A DNA stretch of 21,186 bases from an uncultured Lachnospiraceae bacterium (lineage in GTDB: Bacteria; Bacillota; Clostridia; Lachnospirales; Lachnospiraceae). The first letter of the stretch is position 1, and each line of letters starts with the position of its first letter. The stretch is from assembly GCA_910579735.1 (NCBI GenBank), contig CAJTUZ010000037.1, positions 1-21,186 of the forward strand. Direction: 5' to 3'. Shown one piece after another: positions 6,684 through 14,625 of this stretch. The notes under the pieces were generated by a model, which was not told where the DNA came from, ran no database searches, and was given only the letters and a program-made list of their open reading frames with translations. Position numbers and translations under genes: made by a program.

Positions 6684-7787
6684 ATGGAGGAACAGAAAAA
6701 GGGGCAGACAAAAGAAGTGCAAAAGGAGAGTGGACGAATAGGGAACAGCAGGATGTATGACAGCGGCAGTAAGCTCATTTTCGGGAATGCCGAGTTATGT
6801 TCGCAATTTCTCAGAAATTATGTCAACCTACCGATCTTAAAGAATGTAAAGGCAGAAGATATTGAAGACGTTTCGGAAAGGTATGTACCGATGTTTACGG
6901 AAGAAAGAAATGCGGATACGGTAAAACGTGTAAGAATATCTGAAAATAATACACTTTTTTTCATATCGCTTATTGAACATAAGACGAAAGTAGATTACAA
7001 TGTAGGTATGCAGATGCTTCGCTATATGGTCTATATATGGGAAGATTATGAGAAGGAAATGGAAAGAAAACATAAAGGGATCAGTAAGACCAGAGATTTT
7101 AGATATCCTCCGGTTCTGCCTATCGTGTATTATGAAGGCGCGGATGGCTGGACTGCTTCCCGGAATTTTAAGGAACGGATTCTGTTTGAACAGGCTTTTG
7201 AACCGTTTACGCCAAATTTTTTCTATAAACTGATCCAATTAAATGAATACAGCGTAAAAGATCTGGCAGAAAAAAATGATGAGTTGTCTTTTGTCATGCT
7301 TATGAATAAATTGCAAAAGATAGAAGATTTTCATGAATTGGAACTGCCGGATGAATATCTGGAAAATCTGACGCAGAATTCTACAGATGAAACAATGGAT
7401 ATCGTTGCCAGAGTGGTGGAGACGATATTGCGGCATATACATATTTCGGAAGAGGAAATAGCAGGATTTATGGGACAGGTAAAGGAGTGGAAGATGGGAG
7501 AATTATTTGAACATTTTAAAGACTTTGATTTGCCGGCGGCACGAAAAGCAGCCAAAGAAGAAGGCTGGATGGAAGGAAAAGCGGAAGGGTTGGAAGAAGG
7601 GAGAAAACAGGGAAGAAAAGAAGGAAGAAAAGAAGGAAAAAAAGAAGGCATTGAGAAGGGAAAAAAAGAGATTCTCATAAAAAGTGTGGAAACCCTTATG
7701 GAAACGTTTCATGTAGATTTACAAAAAGCCTGTGAAGGGATCGGAACAACGGTAGAAGAATACCGGAAGGCGAAAAATATCGAGTGA
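6684..7787 (+). CDS. Rpn-family PD-(D/E)XK nuclease (recombination-promoting nuclease/putative transposase)
   Basis: A 367-residue member of the Rpn/YhgA-like family (COG5464, formerly Transposase_31). AAAGGAG at 6669-6675 lies eight bases before the ATG. The nuclease core (about 25-170) contains the catalytic strand LIEHKTKVD with E98-x-K100, a following Gln/Tyr helix (MQMLRYMVY) and the family segment PVLPIVYYEG (about 143-152). Acidic residues at 59-62 could supply the upstream Asp. The middle (about 175-265) is helical. The C-terminus has EGRKEG-type repeats (295-329) and a final helical segment. E. coli relatives are DNA endonucleases linked to RecA-independent recombination and phage defence. 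An internal start at 7494 may give a second product. greA follows after 19 bases. Function beyond a nuclease is inferred. Confidence 0.9.
   Translation: MEEQKKGQTKEVQKESGRIGNSRMYDSGSKLIFGNAELCSQFLRNYVNLPILKNVKAEDIEDVSERYVPMFTEERNADTVKRVRISENNTLFFISLIEHKTKVDYNVGMQMLRYMVYIWEDYEKEMERKHKGISKTRDFRYPPVLPIVYYEGADGWTASRNFKERILFEQAFEPFTPNFFYKLIQLNEYSVKDLAEKNDELSFVMLMNKLQKIEDFHELELPDEYLENLTQNSTDETMDIVARVVETILRHIHISEEEIAGFMGQVKEWKMGELFEHFKDFDLPAARKAAKEEGWMEGKAEGLEEGRKQGRKEGRKEGKKEGIEKGKKEILIKSVETLMETFHVDLQKACEGIGTTVEEYRKAKNIE
7494..7787 (+). CDS. Candidate nested C-terminal Rpn protein (RpnS-like antitoxin)
   Basis: Inside the Rpn gene, AAAGGAG (7481-7487) lies six bases before an in-frame ATG at 7494 (Met271 of the full protein). 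This ribosome site is as good as that of the full-length gene. Translation would give a 97-residue protein MGELFEHFKD... that holds the Lys/Glu/Gly repeats and the C-terminal helices but no nuclease core. E. coli rpn genes are reported to make just such a short C-terminal protein (RpnS) that blocks the toxic full-length nuclease. A possible -10 box TATACA lies at 7436-7441 without a clear -35, so the product might come from the full mRNA. Expression is not proven by sequence. Confidence 0.55.
   Translation: MGELFEHFKDFDLPAARKAAKEEGWMEGKAEGLEEGRKQGRKEGRKEGKKEGIEKGKKEILIKSVETLMETFHVDLQKACEGIGTTVEEYRKAKNIE
7610..7649 (+). repeat. Purine-only tract with 12-bp tandem repeats inside the Rpn gene
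   Basis: A 40-base run of only A and G contains GGAAGAAAAGAA twice in tandem (7612-7623, 7624-7635), then a third unit with one change (GGAAAAAAAGAA, 7636-7647). Each unit encodes four residues of the RKEG type. The tract keeps frame when units are gained or lost, so it is a likely site of in-frame length variation in both the full and nested proteins. Confidence 0.85.
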
Positions 7788-7806
7788 GAGGAGAGGAAAC
7801 CGGCAA

Positions 7807-8310
7807 ATGCACAATGAATTGACGCAAAAAGACATCGAAAAAATGCAGGAAGAAATAGAATATCGTAAACTGGTGGTGCGAAAGGAAGCGCTGGAGGATG
7901 TGAAGGAAGCAAGAGCGCACGGCGACCTGAGCGAGAATTTTGAATATCATGCGGCAAAGAAAGTCAAGAACCAAAATGAAAGCCGTATCCGTTATCTGGA
8001 GAGAATGATAAAAACGGCTGTCATTGTTTCTGATGAGTCTGCGGAAGATGAAGTAGGAATGAATAATACGGTAGAAGTTTTTTTTGAAGAAGATGGGGTG
8101 ACGGAGAAATATAAATTGGTAACGACTGTCCGGGGAAATTCTTTAGAGGGACTGATCAGTACGGAATCACCGCTTGGTAAGGCGCTGCTTGGACACAAAG
8201 TCGGCGAACGGGTCTATGTGGCGGTCAGTGCGGACTATGGTTATCATATCGTAATCCGGTCGATTGAAAATACGGTGGATGATGGAACGGATAAATTAAG
8301 GAGCTTTTAG
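7807..8310 (+). CDS. greA: GreA/GreB-family transcript cleavage factor
   Basis: A 167-residue Gre factor. The N-terminal coiled coil (about 1-75) carries the tip motif ARAHGDLSENFEYHAAKK, including the acidic residues D40 and E43 that enter the RNA polymerase secondary channel and stimulate cleavage of backtracked RNA. The C-terminal FKBP-like domain (about 85-155) has the family SPLGKALLGHKVGE turn. GAGAGGAGAGGAAA before the ATG is the ribosome site. It lies 19 bases after the Rpn nuclease gene and probably shares its transcript, which is an unusual partner for greA. The variable positions (SENFEY rather than SENAEY) and acidic C-terminal tail suggest it may be a paralogue and not the sole housekeeping GreA; this cannot be decided from one window. 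Confidence 0.9.
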   Translation: MHNELTQKDIEKMQEEIEYRKLVVRKEALEDVKEARAHGDLSENFEYHAAKKVKNQNESRIRYLERMIKTAVIVSDESAEDEVGMNNTVEVFFEEDGVTEKYKLVTTVRGNSLEGLISTESPLGKALLGHKVGERVYVAVSADYGYHIVIRSIENTVDDGTDKLRSF

Positions 8311-8343
8311 AGACGGCATAACTTTTCTGAAACAAGCATAGAG

Positions 8344-8349
8344 TATAAT
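8344..8349 (+). promoter_or_regulatory. Possible -10 box before the structured leader
   Basis: A perfect TATAAT lies just upstream of the hairpin cluster leading to the Ca2+-ATPase gene. No good -35 hexamer is seen 16-18 bases upstream (TTTTCT region), so this is a weak promoter call. Confidence 0.4.
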
Positions 8350-8495
8350 GTGAAGAGAAGTTCTAGAACTCGCACCATTGGGTGCTTCGTTAAGAACTTC
8401 TAAGTCTGCATAGGCAGACTTTCTTCACTTGGGTTTGTGCTTTGCCCAAACTCGCAGGCTGAGTGGGGAGCAGTGCAACGGAGACACGGGTGTCT
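8350..8495 (+). ncRNA. Highly structured intergenic element / leader of the Ca2+-ATPase gene
   Basis: Several perfect stems nest into a three-way junction: GTGAAGA/TCTTCAC (8350-8356 with 8422-8428) encloses GAAGTTCT/AGAACTTC (8357-8364 with 8393-8400) and AGTCTGC/GCAGACT (8403-8409 with 8414-8420). Inside the second stem, GCACC pairs with GGTGC (8372-8385). Downstream are TTGGG/CCCAA (8429-8449) and AGACAC/GTGTCT (8482-8495). The word AACTCGCA occurs twice (8367, 8449). It could be a cis-regulatory RNA or a dispersed intergenic repeat. I do not recognise it as a named riboswitch class. Confidence 0.5.
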
Positions 8496-8525
8496 TAGGT
8501 GAAAATGCTTGAGGAGGAAGAAGAT

Positions 8526-11291
8526 ATGTATGAAATGAAAACGGCGGCGGAGACTGTCAGGCTGCTGCAATCCGACAGAGAAAAGGGATTGGACAGGCAG
8601 GAAGTTTTGGAGAGAAGGGCGAAACAGGGGGCCAACCGGCTGAAAGAGCAGGAGTCAAAAAGTATCGGGCAGATGATACTCGGGCAGTTAAACGACCCGC
8701 TTATTTTGATTCTGATCGCAGCTATGGCAATTTCGATCCTGCTTGGAGAAGTCGGTGATGCGGTCATTATTGTTACGGTAGTCGTTCTGAATGCGGTGAT
8801 CGGTGTAATTCAGGAAGGCAAGGCCGGAAAAGCGGTAGAGGCATTGAAAAAAATTTCCTGTCCGCAGGCGATTGTGATTCGGGAAGGAAAGAGTGTGAAA
8901 GTATCTTCCGAAGAGCTGGTTTTGGGCGATATTGTATTGCTCGAAGCCGGAAACATGGTGCCTGCAGATTTGCGTCTGCTGGAAGTACAGGGGATTCAGA
9001 TTGAAGAGTCTGCCCTTACGGGAGAGTCTGTTCCGGTAGAAAAAAATGCGGATTATATAGAAAAGATACAGGGAAACAACAGTTGTGAGAATATGGCATA
9101 CATGTCTACCTATGTGACGCGGGGAAGAGGAAAGGGCGTCGTAACGGCGATCGGCATGGATACCAAGATCGGACATATCGCAGGCATGCTGCACGAGACA
9201 GGCGAAAAACTGACGCCTTTACAGGTAAAACTGGGAGAACTCGGTAAAGTGCTCAGTATTCTGGCAGTGTCGATCTGCGCCCTGCTTTTTGTGATTGCGG
9301 TTCTGCAAAAACGGAATGTGGGAGAGATGCTGCTGACATCCGTATCATTAACCGTTGCGGCAGTGCCGGAAGGACTGCCGGCAATCGTGACGATCGTTCT
9401 TGCGCTAAGCGTATCGCGTATGGTACGGGCCAAGACGATCGTAAGGAAACTGTCCTCCGTCGAAACGTTAGGGGCTGTGGATATTGTCTGCTCGGACAAA
9501 ACGGGTACGTTGACACAAAATAAGATGACGGTAACGGAATGCTATGTGGATGGCAGAATGGTAGAGGGAGAAAAACTGTCCCTTTTTTTCCCCGGGCAGA
9601 TATGGCAGGAGTCCGGCTGGGATAAAAGCAGTAAAGCGCATTTTCTCTTGGGCTGCGTTTTGTGTAATGACGGCACGTTTTCTACGGACGGAGATTTTGG
9701 GGATCCGACCGAAATGGCGCTTCTCCATATGGCGCAGAAGTGTGGTACTGATGCGGAAACGTTAAGAAAGCGTTTTGAAAGAAAGGATGAAAAAGGTTTC
9801 GATTCCGAGAGAAAGATGATGACGACGCTGCATCATATCAGAACAGAGTCGGGGAGCCGCCTGATTGCCTATTCCAAAGGCGCGGCGGAGAAAGTAATAG
9901 AACAGTGTGCGTTTTTTTATCAGAACGGACATAAATGCCGGATGAGTCAAAACGACAGGACATCGCTTGTGAACGTGCTGGAACACTTGATGAATGAAGG
10001 CAGGAGAGTCCTTGCGGTTGCGATAGAACCGGACGGCAGAATGGCAGAGAAAGATATGGTGTTTCTCGGACTTGTCAGCATGCAGGATCCGGTCAGGGCA
10101 GAGGCTGTGGAGGCGGTAGGCGAATTTGAAAGAGCAGGCGTGGATACGGTGATGATCACGGGGGATCATATCAATACCGCTTTTTCCATAGCAAAAGAGC
10201 TGGGCATTGCTTCCAGACCTTCGGAATGTATTTCCGGCAGGGAGTTGGATGGCATGGATGAACATGCTTTTTTAAGAAGGCTGCCGGGCCTGAAAGTCTT
10301 TGCCAGAGTTACGCCGGAACATAAAGTCAAAATTGTGGAAGGCTTCAAAAAACTCGATAAGACAGTGGCGATGACCGGAGATGGCGTTAATGATGCTCCT
10401 TCCCTGCAGGCAGCGGATATCGGTATTGCCATGGGTATGAACGGAACGGATGTGGCAAGAAATGCAGCCGATTTTGTCCTGATGGACGATAACTTTGCAA
10501 CGATCCATCTGGCGATCAAAGAGGGACGGGGCATCTATGAGAATATCAGAAAGTCTGTGCTATTCCTGCTTTCTTCCAATTTGGGGGAAATTATGACGAT
10601 GCTTGTGACGATCATCGCCGGTTTTCCAAGTCCCTTAAAAGCAAGTTTTATTTTGTGGATCAATCTTATTACGGATTCGCTTCCGGCGCTGGCGCTTGGG
10701 GTAGACGATAATGAAACGGATCTGCTGATGAAAGAAGCGCCCAGAAAAAAGGGAGAATCTCTTTTTGCGAAGGGAGGATTGCTATGCGTCATCTGTTATG
10801 GCCTGGTGATCGGCGGAGTGAGTCTTGCCGCTTTCCTAAAAGTACCGTATGACAGGCTGGTTGCCGAAAATCTTCCAATTAGTTTACATAACATAGTTGA
10901 AAGTTACCGGATTTCAGCCGTATTGCTCAAGGCGCAGACACATGCCTTTACAGTACTCGGAATCAGTCAGCTTTTTCATGCGATCGGCATGCGGGATGTG
11001 AATCGTTCCATTTTCCGTATGGATCACAGGAAAAATCCATATATGATCTTTGCCTTGGTCATCGGTATTCTTTTGCAGTTTGCGGTAACCGAAATAGAGC
11101 CGCTCATTGTATTGTTTGGTACGATGCGGCTTGAATGGATGGAGTGGATGCAGCTTCTTGCACTTTCGCTTACACCGGTGATCGTTCATGAACTTCTCGT
11201 TGCGGTATATTACGGTGCGGGGAAAAAGGAACCGAAAGAAGAAACTAAAGAAGCGTACATAGTGCAAGCAGCAGAAGAAACAGGCCGCTGA
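8526..11291 (+). CDS. Calcium-transporting P2A-type ATPase
   Basis: A 921-residue P-type ATPase of the SERCA/PMCA-like class, expected to pump Ca2+ across the cytoplasmic membrane. The start at 8526 has AGGAGG eight bases upstream; an ATG-containing extension from 8499 is less likely. Visible parts are the N-terminal cation ATPase domain, the actuator motif LTGES (about 163-167), M4 PEGLP, phosphorylation site CSDKTGTLT with D324, and the hinge GDGVNDAP. M5 SNLGEI and M6 NLITD match the Asn, Glu, Asn, Thr and Asp calcium ligands of SERCA. Ten membrane segments are expected. The 3' end overlaps the convergent ytaF-like gene by 47 bp. Mn2+ transport is a possible alternative, since bacterial relatives may carry both metals. 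Confidence 0.92.
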   Translation: MYEMKTAAETVRLLQSDREKGLDRQEVLERRAKQGANRLKEQESKSIGQMILGQLNDPLILILIAAMAISILLGEVGDAVIIVTVVVLNAVIGVIQEGKAGKAVEALKKISCPQAIVIREGKSVKVSSEELVLGDIVLLEAGNMVPADLRLLEVQGIQIEESALTGESVPVEKNADYIEKIQGNNSCENMAYMSTYVTRGRGKGVVTAIGMDTKIGHIAGMLHETGEKLTPLQVKLGELGKVLSILAVSICALLFVIAVLQKRNVGEMLLTSVSLTVAAVPEGLPAIVTIVLALSVSRMVRAKTIVRKLSSVETLGAVDIVCSDKTGTLTQNKMTVTECYVDGRMVEGEKLSLFFPGQIWQESGWDKSSKAHFLLGCVLCNDGTFSTDGDFGDPTEMALLHMAQKCGTDAETLRKRFERKDEKGFDSERKMMTTLHHIRTESGSRLIAYSKGAAEKVIEQCAFFYQNGHKCRMSQNDRTSLVNVLEHLMNEGRRVLAVAIEPDGRMAEKDMVFLGLVSMQDPVRAEAVEAVGEFERAGVDTVMITGDHINTAFSIAKELGIASRPSECISGRELDGMDEHAFLRRLPGLKVFARVTPEHKVKIVEGFKKLDKTVAMTGDGVNDAPSLQAADIGIAMGMNGTDVARNAADFVLMDDNFATIHLAIKEGRGIYENIRKSVLFLLSSNLGEIMTMLVTIIAGFPSPLKASFILWINLITDSLPALALGVDDNETDLLMKEAPRKKGESLFAKGGLLCVICYGLVIGGVSLAAFLKVPYDRLVAENLPISLHNIVESYRISAVLLKAQTHAFTVLGISQLFHAIGMRDVNRSIFRMDHRKNPYMIFALVIGILLQFAVTEIEPLIVLFGTMRLEWMEWMQLLALSLTPVIVHELLVAVYYGAGKKEPKEETKEAYIVQAAEETGR

Positions 11292-11880
11292 GCCAGGACA
11301 GATCGATGGAAAATTTCCTGACTACAAGAAGACCGAGCATGTAACCCGACAAAAAGAGCAGAAAATGAAAAAGAGCCGCAAGTACGAAAAAGAAAAACAA
11401 AGAGGATACCTGGCAGGAAAATGCCATGCTCGCTAAAATACTGTCTAAGGACAGGGCGAGGCTTAAGAAAAAAGCCTCTTTGGCGCTCAAAACCTGTACA
11501 TCCTGTTTGTTTGCATCTTCCGGTGAAAAATAGATTGTAAAAATAATATTAACCTGCTTGATTTTGTATGCCCAGTTACCGACATTGTTGGGGTATTTTC
11601 CGGCTAAATGGCGTATCAGACTTTCGATGAGTTTCTCACAGCCGAGAATAAAGAGGAGTACGAAAGAAAGAATCGAAAAAACAGGCCCCGGAATAAAGGA
11701 AAAAAGCAGGGATCCTATTCTTGTCATTAACGTGATCGCGGCAGTGGGGATAAAAACGAGAAAAAGTGCGGCGAGCGGTTTGATATGCACCCTCGAAGTG
11801 CCGTAAGAAAATCCTGCAGTCAAAGAGTCGATAGAGACGGCAAACATAAAAAGCAGCACAGGCATCATCGAAAAAAACAT
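11245..11880 (-). CDS. ytaF: YtaF/MntP-like integral membrane protein
   Basis: A 211-residue very hydrophobic protein with about six membrane segments. Two halves each carry a related motif, AVSIDSLTAGFSYG near the N-terminus and ALSLDSILASMAF near residue 145, as in the MntP manganese exporter and YtaF families, whose membrane Asp residues are conserved. The loop between the halves (about 85-130) is hydrophilic. The start at 11880 is chosen because GAGG lies seven bases upstream on this strand; an in-frame ATG at 11922 lacks a ribosome site. YtaF is annotated as a sporulation membrane protein in Bacillota, but its role is not well defined; MntP relatives export Mn2+. It is the only minus-strand gene and converges on the Ca2+-ATPase. 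Confidence 0.8.
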   Translation of the reverse strand: MFFSMMPVLLFMFAVSIDSLTAGFSYGTSRVHIKPLAALFLVFIPTAAITLMTRIGSLLFSFIPGPVFSILSFVLLFILGCEKLIESLIRHLAGKYPNNVGNWAYKIKQVNIIFTIYFSPEDANKQDVQVLSAKEAFFLSLALSLDSILASMAFSCQVSSLFFFFVLAALFHFLLFLSGYMLGLLVVRKFSIDLSWLSGLFLLLLALCTLL

Positions 11881-11939
11881 AGTGCTACCTCGTGTCGTAT
11901 TTTGTGATCTTTTATTTATCATATGTAAATCTTTATAAT

Positions 11940-11973
11940 TTGACTGTACGGCAATTTAGAAAAATGATATGAT
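11940..11973 (+). promoter_or_regulatory. Promoter candidate for the beta-CASP/thyA/folA group
   Basis: TTGACT (11940-11945) is a strong -35 box. An extended -10 TGATATGAT (11965-11973) follows, although the spacing of 22 bases to TATGAT (19 to TGATAT) is long. The pair sits in the divergent gap between the ytaF-like gene and the metallo-hydrolase gene. Confidence 0.45.
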
Positions 11974-12070
11974 AAAAGAAAAGATAGATCCTTCCCCTGT
12001 GAGTTTACTGAAGTGTGTGAAATACCGTGCAGAAATGACGCGGGGGAGTATAGATGAGGAGGATTTGCGT

Positions 12071-13675
12071 ATGGAGCTGATGTTTATTGGGGCAGATCAT
12101 GAAGTGACAGGGAGCTGCCATTATCTTCGGGTCAATGAGACCAATATTTTAGTCGATTACGGAATGGAACAGGGATCGCAGGTTTTTGAAAACTGTCCGC
12201 TGCCGGTAGATCCCGCAGTGATCGATTATGTTTTCCTGACGCATGCGCATATCGACCATTCCGGCTTACTGCCGTTTTTATATGCAAGAGGATTCCGGGG
12301 CAGCGTTTATGCGACTGATGCGACGGCGGATCTGTGCAGTATCATGTTAAGAGACAGCGCTCACATTCAGATGCAGGAAGCGGAATGGAAGAACCGCAAG
12401 GCCAAAAGAACTGCGGACAATGCGCTGATTGAACCTCTTTATAAGATGGAGGATGCCGATGGTATTATTAAAAGGCTGATACCCTGTGAATATGATCAGA
12501 AGATAGAAGTATGTCCGGGCGTCGTTATTCGTTTTACGGATATCGGGCATTTACTCGGGTCGGCCAGTATCGAGGTGTGGGCGACAGAGGATGATGTGAC
12601 AAAGAAACTTGTTTTTTCCGGCGATATCGGCAATATGAACCAGCCGCTTATCAAAGATCCGAAAATCACAAAGGAAGCCGATTATGTGATCATGGAATCA
12701 ACATACGGAGACCGGAATCATAGTGAGACGAAAATAGATTATGTCGGAGAACTTGTAAAAATTCTGCAGTCTGCCTTTGATAAGGGCGGCAACGTTGTGA
12801 TCCCGTCCTTTGCAGTGGGACGGACACAGGAAATGCTTTATTTTCTACGACAGATCAAGGAAGAAAGGCTTGTGAAAGGACATGAAAATTTTCCGGTTTA
12901 TGTGGACAGTCCCTTAGCAGTCGAAGCAACCGGTATTTTCCAGAGAAACAGTGTGGAATGTTTTGACGAGGATGCCATGGAACTTGTGCGAAAGGGGATC
13001 AATCCGATTACGTTTCCGGGACTGCATCTTGCCATAACAAGCGACGAATCGAAAGCGATCAACTTTGAACATACGCCGAAGGTCATCATTTCGGCATCCG
13101 GCATGTGTGAAGCCGGACGTGTCAGACACCATTTAAAACATAATCTCTGGCGGCAGGAATGTACGATCCTGTTTGTCGGGTATCAGGCGAACGGTACACT
13201 CGGCAGGGCGATCGTAGAAGGGGCAAATCAGGTCAGGCTTTTTGGTGAGACGATCGAGATCCGCGCAAAGATCGAAAAGCTGGTCGGTATGAGCGGTCAT
13301 GCGGATAAGGCGGGACTGCTTCGCTGGATCGACGGATTTGCCGTCAAACCGGAAAGAGTTTTTGTCGTACATGGAGAAGACAGTGTCTGCAAGCTTTTTA
13401 CGGAATGCCTGAAGATCGAACATGGATTAAAGGCATATGCGCCGTACAGCGGCACAAGATTTGATCTGCTGCAGGATACTTTCATTTATGAGGCGGCGCC
13501 GGCCGTTCTGAAGAAAAAAGCGCATGGCATATCCGATGTCTTTGCAAGACTGGTGGCGGCCGGACAGCGGCTTGTTGCAGTCATCTACAAAAATGAAGGC
13601 AGCGCCAATAAGGACATGGCAAGGTTTGCGGACCAGATCAATGCGCTTTGTGATAAATATGACAAAGATAGATGA
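12071..13675 (+). CDS. Beta-CASP metallo-beta-lactamase-fold RNase-like hydrolase
   Basis: A 534-residue protein of the CPSF73/YSH1-like (COG1236) class. The start at 12071 has AGGAGG eight bases upstream, and the N-terminus MELMFIGADHEVTGSC is typical of the family; the open frame continues 34 codons upstream without support. Metal-binding motifs are visible: HAHIDHSG (58-65), the GHLLGSAS histidine, the FSGDIGN aspartate and the late VVHGE histidine. The beta-CASP insert shows DSPLAVEAT, SASGMCEAGRVRHHL and MSGHADKAGL. Such proteins bind two zinc ions and usually cleave RNA as endo- or exonucleases. A short C-terminal extension (about 470-534) has no recognised domain. thyA follows after 46 bases. 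The substrate is unknown. Confidence 0.9.
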   Translation: MELMFIGADHEVTGSCHYLRVNETNILVDYGMEQGSQVFENCPLPVDPAVIDYVFLTHAHIDHSGLLPFLYARGFRGSVYATDATADLCSIMLRDSAHIQMQEAEWKNRKAKRTADNALIEPLYKMEDADGIIKRLIPCEYDQKIEVCPGVVIRFTDIGHLLGSASIEVWATEDDVTKKLVFSGDIGNMNQPLIKDPKITKEADYVIMESTYGDRNHSETKIDYVGELVKILQSAFDKGGNVVIPSFAVGRTQEMLYFLRQIKEERLVKGHENFPVYVDSPLAVEATGIFQRNSVECFDEDAMELVRKGINPITFPGLHLAITSDESKAINFEHTPKVIISASGMCEAGRVRHHLKHNLWRQECTILFVGYQANGTLGRAIVEGANQVRLFGETIEIRAKIEKLVGMSGHADKAGLLRWIDGFAVKPERVFVVHGEDSVCKLFTECLKIEHGLKAYAPYSGTRFDLLQDTFIYEAAPAVLKKKAHGISDVFARLVAAGQRLVAVIYKNEGSANKDMARFADQINALCDKYDKDR

Positions 13676-13721
13676 TAAGAATACGAAAAAAGAAATTAGA
13701 CAGACATGACGAGGGATCAAA

Positions 13722-14570
13722 ATGAGCTTGGCAGACAATATTTTTATTGCGATGTGTAAGGATATCATAGAGAACGGGACAAGTACGGAGGGAGAGAAGG
13801 TCAGACCGCACTGGGAAGATGGCACGCCTGCTTATACGATCAAAAAGTTCGGCGTTGTCAACCGGTATGATCTGTCCGGAGAATTTCCGATCATTACGCT
13901 CCGTAAGACTGCGTTAAAGAGCGCTACGGATGAAATGCTTTGGATCTGGCAGCAAAAATCCAACAATATACACGATCTGCACAGTCATATATGGGATGCA
14001 TGGGCCGATGAAGACGGTTCCATAGGAAAAGCGTACGGTTATCAAATGGGGGTAAAGCATCCGTATAAAGAAGGCATGATGGATCAGGTGGACAGAGTGA
14101 TCTATGATCTGAAAAACAATCCGTTCAGCAGACGGATCATGACGAATCTTTATGTGCATCAGGATCTGCATGAAATGAGACTTTACCCGTGTGCATACAG
14201 TATGACTTTTAATGTGACCCAGAAAAAAGGAGAGGAAAAACTGATACTGAACGCTGTCTTAAACCAGCGTTCACAGGATGTTCTCGCAGCCAATAACTGG
14301 AATGTTGTGCAGTATGCGGTACTGGTCCATATGCTTGCGCAGGTCTGCGGCATGAAAGTAGGAGAGCTTGTTCATGTTATTGCAGATGCGCATATATATG
14401 ACAGACACATTCCGGTCGTCAAAGAACTGATCGAAAGACAGACATATGATGCGCCGACATTCTGGTTAAATCCGGATATTAAAGATTTTTATCAGTTTAC
14501 GAGAAATGATGTAAAAGTGGAAAATTATGTAACCGGTCCACAGATTGAAAAAATACCGGTCGCCATATAA
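13722..14570 (+). CDS. thyA: Thymidylate synthase
   Basis: A 282-residue ThyA that methylates dUMP to dTMP using 5,10-methylene-THF, releasing dihydrofolate. GAGGG lies six bases before the ATG. Key residues are visible: SRRIM with R137/R138 for the phosphate, catalytic C157 in LYPCAY, the phosphate/uracil site QRSQD (182-186), N194, and the HIY motif at 224-226. The segment after QRSQD reads VLAANNWN instead of the LGxPFN of E. coli-type enzymes; this resembles the Bacillus/phi3T-like branch and is not a defect. The dihydrofolate reductase gene starts 55 bases downstream, completing the dTMP cycle. Confidence 0.96.
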   Translation: MSLADNIFIAMCKDIIENGTSTEGEKVRPHWEDGTPAYTIKKFGVVNRYDLSGEFPIITLRKTALKSATDEMLWIWQQKSNNIHDLHSHIWDAWADEDGSIGKAYGYQMGVKHPYKEGMMDQVDRVIYDLKNNPFSRRIMTNLYVHQDLHEMRLYPCAYSMTFNVTQKKGEEKLILNAVLNQRSQDVLAANNWNVVQYAVLVHMLAQVCGMKVGELVHVIADAHIYDRHIPVVKELIERQTYDAPTFWLNPDIKDFYQFTRNDVKVENYVTGPQIEKIPVAI

Positions 14571-14625
14571 AGGAACCGCAGGGAGAACAAGAGAAACGCA
14601 GCTGGAAAGGGCATGGGCAGATAAG

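Noticed and set aside
7331..7712. Long antisense frames rich in Ser/Phe/Pro opposite the Rpn repeat region
   Set aside because: They are the reverse reading of the purine-rich repeats; no start signals or recognisable protein features.
8350..8525. yybP-ykoY manganese riboswitch before the P-type ATPase
   Set aside because: A GGGGAG word occurs at 8465-8470 but the rest of the conserved core and its order are missing, and too little space remains before the start codon.
9762..10265. 167-codon antisense frame inside the ATPase gene
   Set aside because: Lies wholly opposite a well-supported coding region and has no ribosome site or recognisable domain.
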